Shown: positions 6,693 through 10,712 of the stretch, piece by piece
How the letters are laid out: the number at the start of each line of letters is the position of its first letter
How positions within the stretch are numbered: the stretch's first letter is position 1
Assembly (NCBI GenBank): GCA_937910785.1
Contig: CALDLG010000187.1
Coordinates: forward strand, 1 to 10,712
Source of the DNA: an uncultured Lachnospiraceae bacterium
GTDB lineage: Bacteria > Bacillota > Clostridia > Lachnospirales > Lachnospiraceae
Reading direction: 5' to 3'
DNA: 10,712 nt
Translations under genes and position numbers: made by a program
Notes under the pieces: model-generated
Told to the model about the DNA's origin: nothing
The model's input: only the letters and a program-made list of their open reading frames with translations
Databases searched by the model: none

Positions 6693-6720
6693 CGGGAATC
6701 TCAGATTCCCGGCATATTTT
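6693..6720 (+). terminator. Possible weak intrinsic terminator between GtrA and the acyltransferase
   Basis: CGGGAATC (6693-6700) and GATTCCCG (6704-6711) form an 8-bp perfect stem with a TCA loop. GCATATTTT follows, a short interrupted T-run. It lies in the 92-base gap 6648-6739. The T-run is poor, so it may only attenuate transcription. As DNA the symmetric core GGGAATCTCAGATTCCC could also bind a protein. Confidence 0.45.
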
Positions 6721-6739
6721 CAGGCACAGGAGGAACAGC

Positions 6740-7804
6740 ATGCCGTCCAGACGTCAGCCCAATTTCGAATTGCTTCGTATCGTGGCAATGTTTATGATCA
6801 TAGCCCTTCATTATCTGGTAAAAGGAAACGTTGCCGCGCCTTATTCGGAGAGCCGCAGTATGGTGAATTACGCGGCATGGTTTGCAGAGGCTTTTTGCAT
6901 CGTTGCGGTAAACTGCTATGTTCTTTTGAGCGGTTATTTTCTGGTGGAATCTGAATGGAGGCCGGGGAAAGTGATATCCCTGCTTGCTCAGATTCTTTTT
7001 TATTCGCTGCTCGTTCCGGCCGCGATGCTCTGCATCGGCATGATTTCATGGCGGGAGCTTGATCTGTATGACTGGATCGGTTTCCTCTTTCCGATCGGAA
7101 CGGAGCACTACTGGTTTGCGACGGCGTATCTGGGTCTGTATCTGTTCGCGCCCCTTCTTGCCGCCGGTGTCAGAAAAATGGAGAAGAAAACGCTGCAGCT
7201 TGTGATTGCGCTGCTGCTTCTGTTCTTTTCGGCGGAAAAAACGGTGCTGCCGGTTTTGATTGCGACGGACCGCTATGGCTATGATTATGGCTGGTTTCTG
7301 TGTCTGTTTCTGATCGCCGCGTATCTGCGCCTGTATGGCTGGCGCTGGCTGGAGGAAAAAAGACATGGGTTGTGTCTGTATGTGGGGATGTGTGTGTGTA
7401 TTTTTGCGGTTTCCGCGGCAGCGGGGCTGCTGGGAGACCGGGTGGAGGCATTTTCCTATTACGCGGAAATGCCATACACCTATAATTACCTGCCATGCCT
7501 GCTCGGTGCGGTCGGGCTGTTCGGCGTTTTCCGGAAAATAACGATTCGGGAAGGCCGGTGGGCCGGGCTCATTCGGCGTGTTGCGCCCTATACGTTCGGG
7601 GTCTATCTTCTGCATGAACATATCCTGATCCGTTATGAGTGGATGAACTGGCTGCGGGTGGACGCGGTGCGGGGAAGCCTTCTGTTTCTGCCCCATATGC
7701 TGTGGTGTATCTGCGTTGTTTTTTCGGCCGGCATCCTGACCGATTTTGTCAGGGCCTGGCTGTTTGAAAAGGGAAAGAAATTATACCGGGAAAAGAGAAA
7801 ATAA
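6740..7804 (+). CDS. Acyltransferase-3 family integral membrane protein
   Basis: A 354-residue protein with about ten hydrophobic segments, typical of the acyltransferase-3 (OatA/NodX-like) family. These membrane enzymes move acetyl or other acyl groups onto sugars of surface glycans. Residues 9-24 (FELLRI...ALH) contain the conserved R13-x10-H24 pair expected at the active site. SGYFLVE (64-70), the HYWFATAYLGLYLFAPLL stretch (123-140) and GVYLLHEH (287-294) also match the family. No extra secreted SGNH domain is present, unlike OatA. A strong AGGAGG at 6728-6733 precedes ATG 6740 by six bases. The stop overlaps the start of the next gene by one base (TAATG), so the two are probably coupled. 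It likely modifies the polysaccharide made by this cluster; the sugar is unknown. Confidence 0.87.
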   Translation: MPSRRQPNFELLRIVAMFMIIALHYLVKGNVAAPYSESRSMVNYAAWFAEAFCIVAVNCYVLLSGYFLVESEWRPGKVISLLAQILFYSLLVPAAMLCIGMISWRELDLYDWIGFLFPIGTEHYWFATAYLGLYLFAPLLAAGVRKMEKKTLQLVIALLLLFFSAEKTVLPVLIATDRYGYDYGWFLCLFLIAAYLRLYGWRWLEEKRHGLCLYVGMCVCIFAVSAAAGLLGDRVEAFSYYAEMPYTYNYLPCLLGAVGLFGVFRKITIREGRWAGLIRRVAPYTFGVYLLHEHILIRYEWMNWLRVDAVRGSLLFLPHMLWCICVVFSAGILTDFVRAWLFEKGKKLYREKRK

Positions 7805-9663
7805 TGAATTTGAGAACGATTGAAAAACTATATAAGAAATATCGTTATATGCTGGAGAACGGTCTGTTTATTATTTTGCTGGCCTTTTATCCGCTTGTCG
7901 GAATCAATCAGGGACTGGATGTGGTGGATACTTCTTACAGCCTGACCAATTTTCAGTATTTTCCGACTGCGGAGGGCACCTGGATGGTGGCCACATATCT
8001 GGCCAATGCGGTGGGATATTTTCTGATGCAGCTTCCCAGAGGCGGTACGCTGGTCGGTATGAATTTTTATACCGGGCTGATTGTTTCGGCCTTTACTTTA
8101 TGTCTGTATTTTGTGCTGCGCAAAAAAATGCCGGCATGGATTGTTTTTGCCGGTGAAATGCTGGCTGTGGGGCTGTGCTGGTGCCCGACGGCGATCCTTT
8201 ATAATTATCTGACATATCTGTTCATGGGAGCGGGTGTTCTTCTGTTATATCATGGAATCTTTGCGGAAGAGGGGAAAATAAAAGATTCCTGTTTTCTTTT
8301 TGCGGGGGTTTGTCTCGGCGCCAATGTGGCGGTCCGGATGCCGAATGTGGCGGAGACGGCATTTATTCTGGCTTTGTGGTATGGCGCGTGGCTCAGAGGA
8401 AAGTCGTTTGCGCAGACCGTACGGGATACGGGATGCTGCCTGCTCGGATATCTGCTCGGATTCGGTGTGCCCTATGCCGCGATTTGCATCAAATACGGCG
8501 TGAATGCCTTCCCGGAGATGGTGGTGAACATGTTTGCCATGACGGATAAGGCGGTGGATTATAAACCGACGGCCATGCTGACCGGGATGTTCGGCGGTTA
8601 TCTGGAGGGAATGAAGTGGCTTTTACCGGCAGGACTCTGCCTTGGCGTGTCCTGTTTTTTTTATCTGTTTCGATTGGTTGTTCTGCGGAAGAGGGCGCCG
8701 GAAAAAGAAACGCTTTCTCCGAAAAAGGGGCTCCTGCGGATCATGGAATGGGGCTATCGTATGATGTGCCCCGCAGTGTGCCTTGTGTTGATTCGTTTCT
8801 ACTGGGGACGGGGGATGTTCAGCTTCCGATATTATGAATACGGCAGCATGTATCAGTGGGCGGTGCTGTTTTTAATCGCATCGATCTCCTGTGCCCTGTA
8901 TGTACTGGCGGGCAGCAGATACAGTCCGGAAGGTAAGGTGTTTGCGCTGATTGTTCTGCTCCAGATTTTCGTGACGCCGCTTGGCAGTAATAACGAGCTG
9001 TATCCGATCATCAACAATCTTTTTCTGGCGGCTCCGTTTACCCTGTGGGTCTGCCGGGATCTGTTTGTTTCCACAGGCGGAAAGGGAATCCATTTCCCAT
9101 GGAAGGTCATGGCTGTAACGCTGTTTGTTATGGTATTTGTACAGAGCGTCGGTTTTCATATGCGGTTTTCCTTTCTGGACGGTATCCGGGGAGAAAAGAG
9201 GGATACGCTGTTGACGGGGGTTCCAAAGGTGGAAGGGATTTATACCAGTCGGGAGAATGCGGAAACCTTTCTGGAGCTGGCAGAGTATGCGAAGCAGCAG
9301 GGGTTTGCGGGCCGGGAAGTGATTTTGTACGGAGAAGTGCCGGGGCTTTCCTATTTCCTCGATATGCCGACGGCAATCTCCACGGCATGGCCGGATCTGG
9401 ATTCTTTCCGGCCGGTGCAGTTTATGCAGGATATGGAAAAGCTGGAGCGGAAAATGGCGGCAGGTTCGGAAAACCGCCCGGTCGTTATCACATCTTCCGC
9501 GGTTGCCGCTTACCGGAGCGAAGACGCGGAAGCCTATAAGTGGTTCGGCGTAGACCCGCAGAAATATGACAGGGACGAAAAACTGGCCGCCCTGTCAGAG
9601 TTTCTGGATAAATATGAGTATGAGGAAACCTTTTGCAACATGCGGTATGCGGTTTATGAGTGA
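7804..9663 (+). CDS. Large polytopic membrane protein, possible GT-C-type glycosyltransferase
   Basis: A 619-residue protein with about ten or eleven hydrophobic segments across residues 20-455, then a soluble C-terminal region of roughly 160 residues (about 460-619). I do not recognise a named family with certainty. The first large loop carries acidic residues D39 and D42 (GLDVVDTSYSL), the place where GT-C glycosyltransferases keep their catalytic aspartates. The C-terminal part contains EVILYGEVPGLSYFLD (about 501-516), reminiscent of the extracytoplasmic domain of GT39-like proteins. The gene is coupled to the acyltransferase by a one-base overlap and lies two genes after GtrA, which commonly supplies lipid-linked sugars to such enzymes. 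Glycosyltransferase activity is inference; an O-antigen polymerase or another glycan-related membrane protein is possible. Confidence 0.7.
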   Translation: MNLRTIEKLYKKYRYMLENGLFIILLAFYPLVGINQGLDVVDTSYSLTNFQYFPTAEGTWMVATYLANAVGYFLMQLPRGGTLVGMNFYTGLIVSAFTLCLYFVLRKKMPAWIVFAGEMLAVGLCWCPTAILYNYLTYLFMGAGVLLLYHGIFAEEGKIKDSCFLFAGVCLGANVAVRMPNVAETAFILALWYGAWLRGKSFAQTVRDTGCCLLGYLLGFGVPYAAICIKYGVNAFPEMVVNMFAMTDKAVDYKPTAMLTGMFGGYLEGMKWLLPAGLCLGVSCFFYLFRLVVLRKRAPEKETLSPKKGLLRIMEWGYRMMCPAVCLVLIRFYWGRGMFSFRYYEYGSMYQWAVLFLIASISCALYVLAGSRYSPEGKVFALIVLLQIFVTPLGSNNELYPIINNLFLAAPFTLWVCRDLFVSTGGKGIHFPWKVMAVTLFVMVFVQSVGFHMRFSFLDGIRGEKRDTLLTGVPKVEGIYTSRENAETFLELAEYAKQQGFAGREVILYGEVPGLSYFLDMPTAISTAWPDLDSFRPVQFMQDMEKLERKMAAGSENRPVVITSSAVAAYRSEDAEAYKWFGVDPQKYDRDEKLAALSEFLDKYEYEETFCNMRYAVYE

Positions 9664-9765
9664 GAAGCGTATCGCGGGGAATTCCGGCCCCGGCCGGGCC
9701 GCGGACCAAAGTCCTCAGGCTGAGAGAAAGACATGATGATTGGCAGGAAGGCAGGAAACGCGTCA
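9664..9765. other. GC-rich intergenic stretch with consecutive inverted repeats
   Basis: After the membrane protein stop, three short inverted repeats follow closely: CGGCCC/GGGCCG (9685-9690 and 9696-9701), GGAC/GTCC with a CAAA loop (9703-9714), and CTCAG/CTGAG with a one-base centre (9714-9724). The first two could fold in RNA. No T-tract follows, so I do not call an intrinsic terminator. Confidence 0.4.
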
Positions 9766-9795
9766 TTGCAAAAGCGGGGGAGCCTGTGATACAAT
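9766..9795 (+). promoter_or_regulatory. Extended -10 promoter for the WecE-like transaminase
   Basis: -35 TTGCAA (9766-9771), an 18-base spacer, and an extended -10 TGaTACAAT (TG at 9787-9788, TACAAT 9790-9795). Transcription would start near 9802, giving a leader of about 70 bases. That leader holds an inverted repeat ATCCGC/GCGGAT (9808-9813 and 9825-9830). It separates this gene from the upstream run. Confidence 0.7.
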
Positions 9796-9875
9796 AGCGT
9801 GAGAAGAATCCGCGTTTTATCATGGCGGATATATGTCTGCCGGGTGGCGGGGCAGGAGAAAGGTACGGTATCGTG

Positions 9876-10712
9876 ATGAAGATTAATTTTAACGTTCCTC
9901 CCTATACGGGAAAGGAAGTTGACTATATGAAAGAGGCTATCGAGAACCAGAAGATCTGCGGAGACGGGCCGTTTACGAAGAAGTGCAGCAAATGGCTGGA
10001 AGAACAGACGAAAACGGCAAGATGCCTGCTCACGCCTTCCTGTACGCAGGCGACAGAGTTAGCGGCGCTGCTTCTGGATATCAGAGAGGGCGACGAGGTG
10101 ATTCTGCCGTCCTATACCTTTGTTTCGACGGCAGATGCCTTTGTGCTGCGCGGCGCCAGGGCGGTTTTCGTGGATATCAGGCCGGATACGATGAACATCG
10201 ATGAAAGGCTGATTGAGGATGCGGTTACGGAGCGGACGAAGGCCATTGCTCCGGTGCATTATGCGGGCGTGGGCTGTGAGATGGACGCAATCATGGAGAT
10301 TGCGGACAGGCATCATCTGGCGGTTGTGGAGGATGCGGCACAGGGAATCATGGCATCCTATAAAGGAAAACCGCTCGGCACATTCGGGGAGTTCGGATGC
10401 TTCAGCTTCCATGAAACGAAAAACCTCAGCATGGGTGAGGGCGGCGCGCTCTTAATCCGGGATGAGAAGTATATCGAAGAAGCGGAGATTATCCGGGAAA
10501 AAGGAACCGACAGAAGCAAGTATCACAGAGGGCAGGTTGATAAGTACCGCTGGCAGAATTACGGTTCCTCCTATCTGCCGAGCGATATGAACGCGGCATA
10601 TCTGTATGCGCAGCTGGAGCTTGCCGAAGAAATCACGCAGGCCCGGATGGATAGATGGAACCAGTATTGGGAACTGCTTTCGCCGCTTGCGGAGGAAGGG
10701 AAGATTGAGCTG
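9876..10712 (+). CDS. wecE: dTDP-4-amino-4,6-dideoxygalactose transaminase, WecE-like (partial)
   Basis: 279 residues are seen; the protein runs off the right edge (E. coli WecE is about 376 residues). This is a PLP aminotransferase of the DegT/DnrJ/EryC1/StrS family. It uses glutamate to convert dTDP-4-keto-6-deoxyglucose to dTDP-Fuc4N, a surface-glycan sugar precursor. From memory it matches E. coli WecE closely, for example GDGPFT, LLTPSCT, GDEVILPSYTFVST, VFVDIRPDTMNID, VHYAGVGCEMD and CFSFHETKN. K182 in SFHETKN is the Schiff-base lysine, and D153 in VEDAAQG pairs with the PLP ring nitrogen. I start at ATG 9876 because WecE begins just before the conserved NVPP/NKPP. An adjacent GTG (9873) is better spaced from the AGGAGAAAGG site (9854-9863), and an in-frame ATG at 9822 lacks one. 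Regulation is probably by the promoter at 9766-9795. Confidence 0.9.
   Translation, partial: MKINFNVPPYTGKEVDYMKEAIENQKICGDGPFTKKCSKWLEEQTKTARCLLTPSCTQATELAALLLDIREGDEVILPSYTFVSTADAFVLRGARAVFVDIRPDTMNIDERLIEDAVTERTKAIAPVHYAGVGCEMDAIMEIADRHHLAVVEDAAQGIMASYKGKPLGTFGEFGCFSFHETKNLSMGEGGALLIRDEKYIEEAEIIREKGTDRSKYHRGQVDKYRWQNYGSSYLPSDMNAAYLYAQLELAEEITQARMDRWNQYWELLSPLAEEGKIEL

Noticed and set aside
7046..7696. 216-codon open frame on the minus strand inside the acyltransferase gene
   Set aside because: It is antisense to a well-supported gene and is rich in Gln, His, Arg and Lys with no domain pattern.
9685..9701. Intrinsic terminator after the large membrane protein
   Set aside because: The GC-rich hairpin is not followed by a T-run.
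9822..9875. In-frame upstream ATG for the WecE-like gene
   Set aside because: No ribosome site precedes it, and the extra glycine-rich residues are not part of WecE.

Overview
The window looks like part of a surface-polysaccharide locus from an anaerobic, low-to-mid GC Firmicute, probably Clostridia and most like Lachnospiraceae. This is inferred from purine-rich Shine-Dalgarno sites, sigma-A-type promoters, codon use, and the gene families present. I could not run a database search, so the taxon is a judgement.

Left part (1-2557, minus strand): a promoter at 2529-2557 drives a fold-III PLP-dependent decarboxylase of the diaminopimelate/ornithine family. It overlaps by four bases (ATGA) with an ATP-grasp ligase of the carbamoyl-phosphate-synthase-like type. 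After a 95-base gap comes the N-terminus of a response regulator that runs off the left edge. The decarboxylase-ligase pair looks like a small amino-acid-handling pathway.

Divergent from it (plus strand) is a small cytoplasmic Cu/Zn superoxide dismutase with all metal ligands but a Lys in place of the usual active-site Arg. A near-consensus promoter (TTGACG-N17-TATAAT) starts on its stop codon. It leads into a polysaccharide-type run: a glycosyltransferase with bacterial sialyltransferase motifs (EDG, HP), a PglK/MsbA-like ABC flippase, a GtrA-family membrane protein, an acyltransferase-3 protein, and a large membrane protein resembling a GT-C glycosyltransferase. A new extended -10 promoter then precedes a WecE-like dTDP-4-amino-4,6-dideoxygalactose transaminase that runs off the right edge.

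Working model (inference): cytoplasmic enzymes make a nucleotide-activated amino sugar and assemble a lipid-linked glycan, and the ABC protein flips it. GtrA and the GT-C-like protein decorate it outside the membrane with a polyprenyl-phosphate sugar, and the acyltransferase adds acyl groups. Unusual non-coding structure includes three 32-bp tandem repeats spanning the ABC transporter stop codon, several palindromes at gene junctions, and promoters placed on stop codons. I found no CRISPR array, tRNA, rRNA, transposase or IS end.
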